Shown: piece by piece, positions 1 to 8,260 of the stretch
Layout of the letters: the number at the start of each line of letters is the position of its first letter
How positions within the stretch are numbered: position 1 is the stretch's first letter
Origin: a bacterium
Lineage (GTDB): Bacteria; CAIWAD01
Assembly: GCA_030685015.1 (NCBI GenBank)
Contig: JAUXWS010000100.1
Span: forward strand, 1 to 64,000
Direction: 5' to 3'
DNA length: 64,000 nucleotides
The notes under the pieces: generated by a model
What the model was told of the DNA's origin: nothing
Seen by the model: only the letters and a program-made list of their open reading frames with translations
Databases searched by the model: none
Program-made: the position numbers and the translations under genes

Positions 1-94
1 GGGCAACACCAGGGCAACACCAGGGCAACACCAGGGCGACACCAGGGCGACACCAGGGCGACACCAGGGCAACACCAGGGCAACACCAGGGCAA
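1..94. repeat. Left array of an 11-bp tandem repeat (cut by the window edge)
   Basis: Eight full units of GGGCNNCACCA plus a partial ninth are visible, and the array runs off the left edge. The units are identical except at positions 5-6, which are AA or GA here. There are no spacers and no internal palindrome. The same unit recurs on the other side of the transposase gene (911-1100). Confidence 0.95.
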
Positions 95-107
95 ACATAT
101 CAGCTCT

Positions 108-746
108 TCATGCCTCCGTGTACTGGCTTAAGCGCAAACCCGCCAACGGATCTGCAGCTTGACGACCATTTCCGTTCATCTTGAAGCGGGGGGACTCCTT
201 GATGTACCGCTCCATGATGCGACGGTAAACCGCCTGTCGTTCGGACGAGTCCTTGCCCAGTTGCGCAATAACTGGATGTGGTGTCAGAAATGCGCTGCCA
301 AGTCCTTCCGCCAGTGCTAGATAGCTTGTCCAGTCTGACTCGCGAGGATGTTCAACCACTCGCGCACGCCAAGGATTGGCATCTATGTACAAGTGTGTGT
401 TGATGGCGTGGTCGTCCGATTCCACTGGGACCGTGGCATAGCGGTCATGCCAAAGTGGTCCCTGCCGACCTTTTGCTCTATTCAAGAGCATCGTATGGCG
501 TCCAAGTAAAATCCGCATGGCCACTGCAAGTGCATTCTGTTCCCGGGCAGTCAACATCAGGTGCAAATGGTTATCCATCATGGCATATGCGTGGATCTCG
601 ACGCGCACCTGGTTTGCCAGTGATGCGAGCAATTGCCGGAAAGTCCCCCGGCTGTCATTGTCTACGAAGCAAATCTGTGGGGGAATGGCTTTTGCCGTGA
701 CATGGTGGGTCAGGTTGGCGGAAAGGGGTCTGCGTATGCGTGCCAT
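108..746 (-). CDS. RAYT-like Y1 (HUH) transposase, TnpA_REP family
   Basis: A 212-residue single-strand DNA transposase of the IS200/REP-associated tyrosine type. The HUH metal-binding motif is His60-Leu-His62 within NHLHLML. The conserved block with the likely nucleophile is Tyr120 in LYIDANPWRARVV, matching the Y..NP.RA pattern of the family. I chose the ATG at 746 because AAGGAGG lies five bases upstream; the open frame reaches 818, but its extra N-terminal residues do not look like the family. The gene is complete and without visible damage, so it may be active. It lies between two arrays of one 11-bp repeat, which resembles how RAYT genes sit among the repeats they mobilise. Known REP targets are palindromic, however, and this repeat is not. 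Confidence 0.88.
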   Translation of the reverse strand: MARIRRPLSANLTHHVTAKAIPPQICFVDNDSRGTFRQLLASLANQVRVEIHAYAMMDNHLHLMLTAREQNALAVAMRILLGRHTMLLNRAKGRQGPLWHDRYATVPVESDDHAINTHLYIDANPWRARVVEHPRESDWTSYLALAEGLGSAFLTPHPVIAQLGKDSSERQAVYRRIMERYIKESPRFKMNGNGRQAADPLAGLRLSQYTEA

Positions 747-910
747 GGTTCCTCCTTGGATTCCAGCGAAAGCCGAGGGGACCCATAATGTTTCCGTGCT
801 TTGGCCATCACGACGCAAGGTTCTGGCAAGTGTCCAGAACTACGACAATCGACCCGTTCTTGCCTGGTCATGTCAAAGACCTGTTCCCTGAAGTTGTCAG
901 ATGTTGCTTA

Positions 911-1100
911 GACACCAGGGCGGCACCAGGGCAACACCAGGGCAACACCAGGGCAACACCAGGGCGGCACCAGGGCGACACCAGGGCGGCACCAGGGCGA
1001 CACCAGGGCAACACCAGGGCAACACCAGGGCAACACCAGGGCAACACCAGGGCGACACCAGGGCGACACCAGGGCGACACCAGGGCGACACCAGGGCGGC
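911..1100. repeat. Right array of the 11-bp tandem repeat
   Basis: Sixteen full GGGCNNCACCA units (918-1093) with a partial unit at each end. Positions 5-6 are AA, GA or GG, always purines; every other position is constant until the array ends. It stays open in all frames on both strands, which explains several spurious low-complexity reading frames here. It ends directly at the run of A residues belonging to the terminator of the operon on its right. With this array and that terminator, the 819-1163 gap holds no gene. Confidence 0.95.
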
Positions 1101-1140
1101 AAAAAACGCCCCCACGTGACCTGATGGCCACGCGGGGGCG
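1101..1140 (-). terminator. Rho-independent terminator of the surface-protein operon
   Basis: On the minus strand a 12-bp stem (CGCCCCCGCGTG with CACGTGGGGGCG, one G-U pair) encloses a 10-base loop and is followed by six T residues. It lies 24 bp beyond the stop of the large lipoprotein gene. Confidence 0.9.
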
Positions 1141-1163
1141 CCTGGCAGTCCAAGAGAACAAGG

Positions 1164-3962
1164 TCAGTCGACCACGTCCTGGATCTTCGGTGTGTAGAAC
1201 TGGAAAAGGATGCCGCCCACGATGCCGCGCGCCCCGTCTCCCGCGTCGTACAACTGATAATCGGGCAGGGTGCCGCGATACATCATCTGCAGAGGGAAGT
1301 TGTTCCAGGCCGTGCGGAAGTTGGTGAAATAGGGATTGAAGTTGAGGCCGCCAAAGCTGCCCTGATAGGCCACGCTCTCCGTATAGAGGACCAGGGGCTT
1401 GCGATGCTTCGTCAAAATGGGTCGCCAGATGGCGTCCACGTTCACCTGCTGGCCCGGCACCCACCAATTGTCAGGATTGTCGATCCGCTGATGGTTGACG
1501 CGGATGAAAACCCGGCTGGTGCCGCTGATCACGCCACTTGTCACCGAGAAGGGATTGGCCCACATGCTATCCGGGCGGGAGACATTCCAACAGTCGACCG
1601 CCGTGGTGATCTGCATGCCCCAATAGTTGCGCGCCGCGTTCGGGATGTACAGCCAGCAACCGGTGGCATCCGGATTGGTGGAGTAGTTATCGAAGCGTGG
1701 CCGCTGCCCGTCGATGACAGTGTAGAAGTTCTCCGGCAGGTCCTCCTGCCGCGCCACGCGGAAGAACTCCAGGGTGTCGCGCTCGGCCAGCCCGGCGGTG
1801 TAGGAATCATAGGTGAAGGCTGCGATCGTGCCCAGGTTCTCGTTGATGGCGTTGGCCTCGATGAAGATGAGGCAGGAGTCGGGGGCCACCGGTCGGTAGG
1901 GATTGGCAGCGTTGTAGGTATAGAAGTTGCGGAAGGCGCCGTCCGCAATGCGCATGCTGTCCAGCAGCTCCGTCCGTGGCAACAGGGGGTACTGGCCGAT
2001 GAATTCGGGCAGGCCGCGCCGCATGGCATCGATGCGGCCGTTGAAGAAGGTCGTGTTGATATCGTTGTAGGCCGCCAGGATGCCCATGTATTGGGCCAGG
2101 AAATCGCCGCCCCGCTCGTTCAGGGCCAGCGCATCCGTGGTCACGTTGGCGACCGGATCGTAGTTGAAGGTTCCCACCATGCTGGACCAGCCGCTCCAGA
2201 GAAGGGCGCCGCCCATGTCCAGGTAATCCATCCAGAAGCCCTTGGCGGGATTGCGGATCCACGCCCCGTTGGGATTGCCGCCGCCCGCCCCCGAGGCCCA
2301 TTTGTCATCCAGGCAGATGACCACCCGGTATTGGCTGATGATGGAGAAGGGCAGCTGCAGCGGGAAGTCGCCATTGTCATAGCCCATCTTCCAATAGCGG
2401 CAATTGGCCGACTCGCCGATGTCGTGATGCCAGGTGACCGTGTAGTTCTGCTCCCGCTCATGCGCCGCCGGGGCATAACGCTTCACGTCGGGCATCACTT
2501 CCTCCACCAGGGAGCGGTAGTAGGCCATGTAGGCGTTGTCGTTGGCCAGGCCGATCGCCCCGGGACCGGAGTTCACGGGCGTGTAGTCCACCACCAGCAC
2601 GTCCTTGGTCATGTTCAGCTGCTGGACCTTGAAGCGCATCCAGGCCGGCTTGTCGCACAACTCAAAGCCGTCGTCGCGACTGTACACGGCCAACTGGTAA
2701 TAGCCCGTGGGCAGGTTGAAGAGCTCGATCTGGTTGTGACGGCTGAACCCGTCTTCGTCGAATTTGTGGATATCCACATCCAGCACGTTCTCCTCGCCCA
2801 GCGCAACGCGCGTGGAGTCGGTGAGGAGGGAGATGCCGTCGTCGATGGCCACCTGGCTGGCCGCCATCTTCTCCGCCACCAGCATGTCCGGAATCCTATT
2901 GAGCAGGAACTGGAACTGGAGCGGAATGGTGACGAGGGCCTGATCGTCGGGGTCGTTGCCCGCGACCAGGAAGCGCAGGCCGCGCCAGTTCTCCAGCGGC
3001 ACGCTGGAGATGGGGATCTCATAGTAGGGGCTGACCTGGGCGCGCAGCTGCGAGACGGTGGTGGGGTCGGTCTCGATGTCCTCCCAGCCGATCACGTGCC
3101 GCGTGTATTCGCTGGGCTGGCTGACCCGGGTGTAGCCGTCCTTGTAATAGGCCATCCTCGGCGTGTTGGGCGCCCTGTTGCTGCGGTTGAAGACGCGCAG
3201 GGCCGGTGGCGAGACTGCGCCGTCATTGTCGATGGCCTGGAGGATGACCACGTGCTTCTGGATGCGGCCCAGGGCCGTGGTCAGGTTGATCACGGCGCTG
3301 GTGTTGACCGTCTGGTTCCAGTGCAGATCCTCGGTGCTGTCCTGCAGGGTCGGGTCGTTGGCGCTGACGCGCGCCAGCACGGCCGCCAGCCCGGCCTCGC
3401 TTTCATAGGCGTAGTCGAGGTAGCGGAAGGATTCCACGAAACCGTCCGCATCGCTGCCCTTCCAGAAGACCATGGGCGCGTAGGAATAAACGGGCCGGTA
3501 CTCGAAGGTGCCGTCGATGATGTAGTTGTAGCCCAGCTTCCACTGGAAACCGGCCGTGTGCTGGATCCACAGGTAGCGCGGGATGTCCGGATCCAGGCGG
3601 AAGTTCGCCGCGGGGACCGGGCTCTGGGCGCCGGTGATGGGATCAACCTCCACGATTGAACCAATCGCCAGGATGAAAAAGAACTGGTAGCGGATCAGTT
3701 CGAACTTGGCCTCCGCGTTCAAGGCATAGGGCAACTGACGCCCCACCGCCTCGGCGAAGCCCGTGGTCGAATCGGGGAAGATGAAGGTGTAATTGGGGAT
3801 GGAATAGGTCTGGCGGGCCTCGTCGGCGTCCTGCTGGTTGTTCACGAAGGACACGCTGGGGGCCTGGTTGGCGGAGACCGTCCCGTCGATCTTGCTGCAA
3901 CCTGCGGCCAGGGCCAGCAGCAGGGCCAGCAGCGGGAGGCAGAAGAGGCGGATGTGCTTCAT
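1164..3962 (-). CDS. Large outer-membrane or periplasmic lipoprotein, function unknown
   Basis: A 932-residue protein beginning with a lipoprotein signal peptide: MKH, a long Leu/Ala-rich core, then the lipobox LAAGC at about residue 22. The remainder is a soluble exported protein with no repeat or domain I can name. Stretches around residues 465-500 (KDVLVVDYTPVN) and 560-600 resemble a hydrolase-like or CARDB-like alpha/beta segment, but this is impression only. AGGAG sits eight bases before the ATG. It is the last gene of the run TonB receptor, beta-helix lipoprotein, type IX-like protein, PorV-like protein, lipoprotein, with an 11-bp gap to the PorV-like gene and a strong terminator behind it. 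An accessory role in the same surface system is inferred from position. Confidence 0.8.
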   Translation of the reverse strand: MKHIRLFCLPLLALLLALAAGCSKIDGTVSANQAPSVSFVNNQQDADEARQTYSIPNYTFIFPDSTTGFAEAVGRQLPYALNAEAKFELIRYQFFFILAIGSIVEVDPITGAQSPVPAANFRLDPDIPRYLWIQHTAGFQWKLGYNYIIDGTFEYRPVYSYAPMVFWKGSDADGFVESFRYLDYAYESEAGLAAVLARVSANDPTLQDSTEDLHWNQTVNTSAVINLTTALGRIQKHVVILQAIDNDGAVSPPALRVFNRSNRAPNTPRMAYYKDGYTRVSQPSEYTRHVIGWEDIETDPTTVSQLRAQVSPYYEIPISSVPLENWRGLRFLVAGNDPDDQALVTIPLQFQFLLNRIPDMLVAEKMAASQVAIDDGISLLTDSTRVALGEENVLDVDIHKFDEDGFSRHNQIELFNLPTGYYQLAVYSRDDGFELCDKPAWMRFKVQQLNMTKDVLVVDYTPVNSGPGAIGLANDNAYMAYYRSLVEEVMPDVKRYAPAAHEREQNYTVTWHHDIGESANCRYWKMGYDNGDFPLQLPFSIISQYRVVICLDDKWASGAGGGNPNGAWIRNPAKGFWMDYLDMGGALLWSGWSSMVGTFNYDPVANVTTDALALNERGGDFLAQYMGILAAYNDINTTFFNGRIDAMRRGLPEFIGQYPLLPRTELLDSMRIADGAFRNFYTYNAANPYRPVAPDSCLIFIEANAINENLGTIAAFTYDSYTAGLAERDTLEFFRVARQEDLPENFYTVIDGQRPRFDNYSTNPDATGCWLYIPNAARNYWGMQITTAVDCWNVSRPDSMWANPFSVTSGVISGTSRVFIRVNHQRIDNPDNWWVPGQQVNVDAIWRPILTKHRKPLVLYTESVAYQGSFGGLNFNPYFTNFRTAWNNFPLQMMYRGTLPDYQLYDAGDGARGIVGGILFQFYTPKIQDVVD

Positions 3963-3973
3963 CTCTCGTTCTC

Positions 3974-4972
3974 CTAACGGGACCAGGTGAGGGTGATCAT
4001 GTTGCGGCTTTCCAAGAAGCGGGAAGGCGCATAGGCGTAGTCGAGACCCATGGTGCCCCAGGCCTCATGGGTCCACTTGAAGCCGGCGCCCAGGCTCAGG
4101 CCATCGCTGGACAAGAGCGGATACTCGTAGCCGTCCCCCGGGTCGAAGTCCTCGAAGTCCTTCTCGTCAACGGCGTTGACCCTCTTGCCCAGACGCAGGA
4201 AGAACTGATCCTTGAATGCGTACTCGAAGCCCAGATTGATCTGTTCAACGTTGTCGCTGGGGTGGCCGAATTCGAAGGCGCCCTGCAGGAAATGCTCATC
4301 CCCCCGCGTGCCCATCAAATCCATCGAGACGCCGAACTTGAAGAGGATGGGCAGCGGGTACTCCTTCTCGATGAAGGCGAGGTCCGGCCCGAAGTTGGAG
4401 ATGATCATCGCCAGCTTCATACTGCGCCAATGGGTGTCGTAATAGGTCCCCACGTCCGCCGCCCAGCCCGAGGCGTCGAACTCCATCGTGCTCTCATTGA
4501 TGAACTTCAGCGTCAGGCCGGTGGAGAACTTGTCCGTCAGGCGTTTGGCCACGGTGGCGCCCAGAGCGAAGTCCAGGTAGTTGAACTGCCGGCCCGTGCC
4601 TTCCGGGCGCAGGGGCGTGGTCTCGTCCATCCAGCCGCTGTTGAGGAAGGTGAGGGAGAGGCCGTAGCTCGTGCCCTGCTCGGCCACGCCATAGACCACG
4701 CCCAGCCAGTTCTGGGTGACGCCCACGGGCAGGGCGTAATGGGTCATAGCCGCATGCCAGCCGTCCAGCTGGGTAAGGCCGCCCGGGTTGTAGTAGAGGG
4801 CGCTGACGTCCTCCGCCAGGGGCAGCAGGGCGTCGGCCATGCCCAGGCCGCGGGCGGTGGCGCTCAGCTTGAGGAACTGGGCGCCCGCCGTGCCGGCCTT
4901 GTTCTGGGCCTCGGCGGTCTGCAGCAGCGCCAAGGTCATGACCACGTATAGGACCGCTTGCCAGGATCTCAT
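3974..4972 (-). CDS. PorV/PorQ-family outer-membrane beta-barrel protein
   Basis: A 332-residue protein with a signal peptide ending near AEAQ. It has the family's hallmark N-terminus: GTAGAQFLKL, then ARGLGMADA and ALYYNPGGL. The rest alternates as beta strands, typical of FadL/PorV-like 14-strand barrels, and ends in NMITLTWSR. In Bacteroidota PorV shuttles type IX secretion cargo to the attachment complex; other family members are structural. The neighbour upstream carries a type IX-like C-terminal domain, which supports a shuttle role, but no other type IX core gene is in the window. AGGAG lies eight bases before the ATG. Confidence 0.85.
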   Translation of the reverse strand: MRSWQAVLYVVMTLALLQTAEAQNKAGTAGAQFLKLSATARGLGMADALLPLAEDVSALYYNPGGLTQLDGWHAAMTHYALPVGVTQNWLGVVYGVAEQGTSYGLSLTFLNSGWMDETTPLRPEGTGRQFNYLDFALGATVAKRLTDKFSTGLTLKFINESTMEFDASGWAADVGTYYDTHWRSMKLAMIISNFGPDLAFIEKEYPLPILFKFGVSMDLMGTRGDEHFLQGAFEFGHPSDNVEQINLGFEYAFKDQFFLRLGKRVNAVDEKDFEDFDPGDGYEYPLLSSDGLSLGAGFKWTHEAWGTMGLDYAYAPSRFLESRNMITLTWSR

Positions 4973-4991
4973 GGTTGGTCTCCTCAGTGCG

Positions 4992-7900
4992 CTACTTGAT
5001 GATCACGAACTTGCCCGTGGAGATGTCGCCGCTCGAACCCGGCGTCTTGTCTTCCACGCTGAAGTAGTAGAGCCCGCTCGACACCTGCTGGAAATTGCGC
5101 GAGTTCAGGTCCCAGTGCTCGCTGTAGAGGGAGTTCCAGCGGGACCGGTCGCCCTCCACGTTGTGGGGCAGCATCTGCACAAGATCGCCCGCCACCGTGT
5201 AGATGCGGATGACGCACATCTCCGGCAAATTCATGAATTCGATGCGGCGGTCGCTCTGGGGGTACCAGTCCCGCGTGCCGTCGTCCTGGTTCTCCCACTG
5301 CAGGCCCTGGGGACTATTGCCCAGACTGTAGGGCTGGGTGTAGTCCACGTCCACGCGATAGGGGTTGGGCACCACCTTGACGGCGCGTCCGGGCACGCCG
5401 CTGGGCGCCTGGCGCAGGCTGTTGCAGCTCTGGGCGGTCTCCAGCGGCTCCGTGCCGGTCTGGTAGTCGCCGAAGTCGTAGGCCGACACGCTGTAATAGC
5501 GCGGGAAGAGGCTGTGCACCTGGGTCACGCGATAGCGGAACTCCACATCGTAGTTGCCGCGATCCCAAACGTTGTTGTACGCGCCGGCGTTGTCGGGCCG
5601 GTCCTCGAAGCGCTCGCCCAACACGGGATATCCCATTCCGCCGGACTGCGAGTAGAGGCGGCCGGTGCGCGGGTCGGCCGCGGGGCCATCCTGATGGAAG
5701 ACTTCCGTGCCGCCCACCAGGAAATAGCGATGGCCGCCGCCCTCGATCCGCACGGCCACGGCGCCGTTGTGCGCTCCCGTCACGTCGTTGTAACCGGTGC
5801 CGGCCGACACCCACAGATCTTCGTTGATGTCGAGGAGGATGCCCTCCTGCAGCTCGCCGATGGGCACGGCGATATCGCGGAAGCCGGAGTTGTTGCCCAC
5901 TTGCTGGCGCTCCCAGCCCCGGTTGCCCTCCCGCATGGGCAGGCTGCCCAGGGGCCCGTAGTCGGGCAGGGTGCGCAGGGCGTTCTCCTGGTCGAAGTAG
6001 GCGAAGTTGACGTTGTCGAACTCGTCCAGCAGGGAATACTCATTGTCCATGCTGGTGTTGCTCACCCAGATGCGGTAGCCCTCGAAGTCCTGCACGCGGC
6101 TGAAGGGATCCACGTAGTCGTCGGCCATGGACTCCCGGGTCCAGATCAAGTCGACGAAATCGTCGCCCGTCTCGATGCGCATGTCGGGGCAGGGGGGCGG
6201 GGGCGGACCCTGGAAGTCGGGGATGCCGTCCCCCAGGTCCAGGAAGCCGTTGTTGTTGAAGTGTCCGATGTACCAGTCGTCCACGTCGAAGCCGTGGGTG
6301 GAGAACTTGGGTCCGGCGTAGATGAGGAAGGAATCCTCCCGCATCTCATTGACGCCCACCTTGGTGAGGAAGTCCCAGAGGAAAGTGTCCTCGCTGAAAT
6401 AGCCGCCCCAGATGGGTTGGTTGTTGGTCGTATCGATGAGGCCGTTGTTCTCCGTCCCGTCCTCGTCCGGCCCTTCGTAGATGATGGGCATGCCGCTCAC
6501 GGGATGGATCAGCGTGCGGCCGAAGTAGCGCACCGTGTCGCCGATGGCCGGCGCCCAGAGGCCGTCCAGCCCCACGTCCTCGCCACCCCAGCCGTCCCCC
6601 TTGTCCAGGAGGCCGTCGCCGTCCGTGTCGTAGATGGGCGTGTCATACATCTCGTTGTCGTAGACGCGCTGGGCCCAGATGGCGTTGAAGTCGAAGTCGG
6701 TCCAGTCGAATTTGCTTGGATCGATGAAGCCTGTGCCGTCGCCCACCACGCCTGTCTGGGGGTTGCTGCGGTTGTGCAGGTTCTCCCCGGCCACGAAAGC
6801 CACGGTCATGATGAAGCTCTCGCCCGGGTTGAGGCGGTAGACGTTGATCCCGTTGCCGTCCGTGTAGTCGAAAACGCCCAGCGGCCCCCAGGACAGCAGG
6901 TAGCGGGTGTCGTCGCCGTCCACCCGGACACGCTCCGCCGGCCCCGGCATGAGCCAGGCCAGCTCGTCCGGGGTGACGCAGGGATGGTTGCCGGGGTTGG
7001 GCTGCGGGTCCGGCGGGTTGCTGGGGTTGATCAGGTACATGTCCGGATCGAACTCGCCGTTGGCCATCAGCTGATACTTGTGGATGTCCGCCAGCGGCGT
7101 GCCGTAGGTGCGGGTCCAGGTCATGTTCTGGCCGGCGATGAGGCATTCCGGGTGCTCGCCCCAATAGGACCAGGTGGGGCCGTAGTCCTGGTCGGCGGCG
7201 CTGTTGCTGTTCCACCAGTTGAAAGTGGTCTGCAGCATGGGATTGGGCGCCCGCAGAACGCGCGTGCCCACCACGTGGGGGCAGGTGAAGTTGGTGCCCA
7301 CCGTCTCGTCGTGCTCGCGGCCGTCGTTGTCGGCGATGAAGGCGGCGTTGATCTGCACGTTCTGGCCGGAGACCGTGTCGTAGGCGAACTGGCGGAAGCC
7401 GCAGAAGTCGTCGGTGTGGTGAAGGCTCTCGTCCTTGTGGCCGATGTCGGCGTCCATGTAGAGGCCGACATAGAGGTTCTTCAGGAACTTGCGTCCCACG
7501 TTGGTGATCTTGAAGTCCACGATGATGAAATCCTGGGCGTAGGAGTAGGACCAGCTATGGCTGATCTGCTCCACTTCGATACCCAGGCTGATGTGGTTGC
7601 GGTCCTCCCCGTCGTAGCTGCGCCGCGTGACGACGGAGGGGTAGTTCTCCAGGGTGTCGGCGTAGTAGGCGATGAAGTCCTGCTCGGAGACCGACAGGCT
7701 GTCGTAGATGCTGGCGAGGGTGACGCAGTTGAGGCCGTTCTTCCGCGTCGAGATCTCCCGGATGCGGGCGTCATTGCCGCAGGTGGGATACAACTCGTTG
7801 ACGTCGGGCTCCCAGCCCTCCGACCCGAAGGAGACGCGGGCCGTCTCCACGCCGTTGTCGTCCACGATCAGCGCGCCGATCCAGACCGAACCCTGGTAGA

Positions 7901-8207
7901 GGTATTGTTGGCCGGAGCCGGCGGGATACTCCGTCTGGGGCGCCCACACGCCGGGCAGGCAGGGGTCGTCCAGGGCGGCGCTGCGGGACTGGTCGTCATT
8001 GCCGAACCAGCCCTCGTTGGTCAGGTTGATCCACATCTTGCCGAAGCGGTGGACACGGTTGTCCAGCAGCGGCAGGCAGATGTCCGCCCCGCGCATCCCC
8101 TCGTCCTTCGGGGTGGCCTGGGGTTGGGGATCCATCGTCTTAGCCAGCAGGATGGTGCTGGCGGACGCCGCGATCAGCAAGCCCGGCAGCATCGCTCGTT
8201 TCATCAT
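4992..8207 (-). CDS. Large secreted surface protein with type IX-like C-terminal sorting domain
   Basis: A 1071-residue exported protein. I place the start at the first ATG of an ATG-ATG pair (8207) because GGGAGG lies seven bases upstream. A hydrophobic signal segment follows. The middle is beta-rich and contains an EF-hand-like calcium loop (DTDGDGLLDKGD, near residue 525). The last ~110 residues match the pattern of a type A sorting or FlgD-like immunoglobulin domain: VVPNPY, IEFMNLP, IRIYTVAGDLVQ, SGLYYFSVE and a terminal GKFVIIK. In family terms this domain directs passage across the outer membrane. It lies directly upstream of the PorV-like gene in the same operon. The enzymatic or binding role of the body is not recognisable. 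Confidence 0.8.
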   Translation of the reverse strand: MMKRAMLPGLLIAASASTILLAKTMDPQPQATPKDEGMRGADICLPLLDNRVHRFGKMWINLTNEGWFGNDDQSRSAALDDPCLPGVWAPQTEYPAGSGQQYLYQGSVWIGALIVDDNGVETARVSFGSEGWEPDVNELYPTCGNDARIREISTRKNGLNCVTLASIYDSLSVSEQDFIAYYADTLENYPSVVTRRSYDGEDRNHISLGIEVEQISHSWSYSYAQDFIIVDFKITNVGRKFLKNLYVGLYMDADIGHKDESLHHTDDFCGFRQFAYDTVSGQNVQINAAFIADNDGREHDETVGTNFTCPHVVGTRVLRAPNPMLQTTFNWWNSNSAADQDYGPTWSYWGEHPECLIAGQNMTWTRTYGTPLADIHKYQLMANGEFDPDMYLINPSNPPDPQPNPGNHPCVTPDELAWLMPGPAERVRVDGDDTRYLLSWGPLGVFDYTDGNGINVYRLNPGESFIMTVAFVAGENLHNRSNPQTGVVGDGTGFIDPSKFDWTDFDFNAIWAQRVYDNEMYDTPIYDTDGDGLLDKGDGWGGEDVGLDGLWAPAIGDTVRYFGRTLIHPVSGMPIIYEGPDEDGTENNGLIDTTNNQPIWGGYFSEDTFLWDFLTKVGVNEMREDSFLIYAGPKFSTHGFDVDDWYIGHFNNNGFLDLGDGIPDFQGPPPPPCPDMRIETGDDFVDLIWTRESMADDYVDPFSRVQDFEGYRIWVSNTSMDNEYSLLDEFDNVNFAYFDQENALRTLPDYGPLGSLPMREGNRGWERQQVGNNSGFRDIAVPIGELQEGILLDINEDLWVSAGTGYNDVTGAHNGAVAVRIEGGGHRYFLVGGTEVFHQDGPAADPRTGRLYSQSGGMGYPVLGERFEDRPDNAGAYNNVWDRGNYDVEFRYRVTQVHSLFPRYYSVSAYDFGDYQTGTEPLETAQSCNSLRQAPSGVPGRAVKVVPNPYRVDVDYTQPYSLGNSPQGLQWENQDDGTRDWYPQSDRRIEFMNLPEMCVIRIYTVAGDLVQMLPHNVEGDRSRWNSLYSEHWDLNSRNFQQVSSGLYYFSVEDKTPGSSGDISTGKFVIIK

Positions 8208-8260
8208 CGTGAGGCCTCCCATGAAGCCCGCTCGTGTGTGGCGGGCCCGAATCCGTCGCG

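Noticed and set aside
1-1100. CRISPR array
   Set aside because: The 11-bp units are directly abutted with no spacers and no cas genes.
901-1467. Several 72-199 residue low-complexity reading frames in and around the repeat array
   Set aside because: They are a by-product of an 11-bp repeat without stop codons; both strands and all frames stay open, with no start signals.
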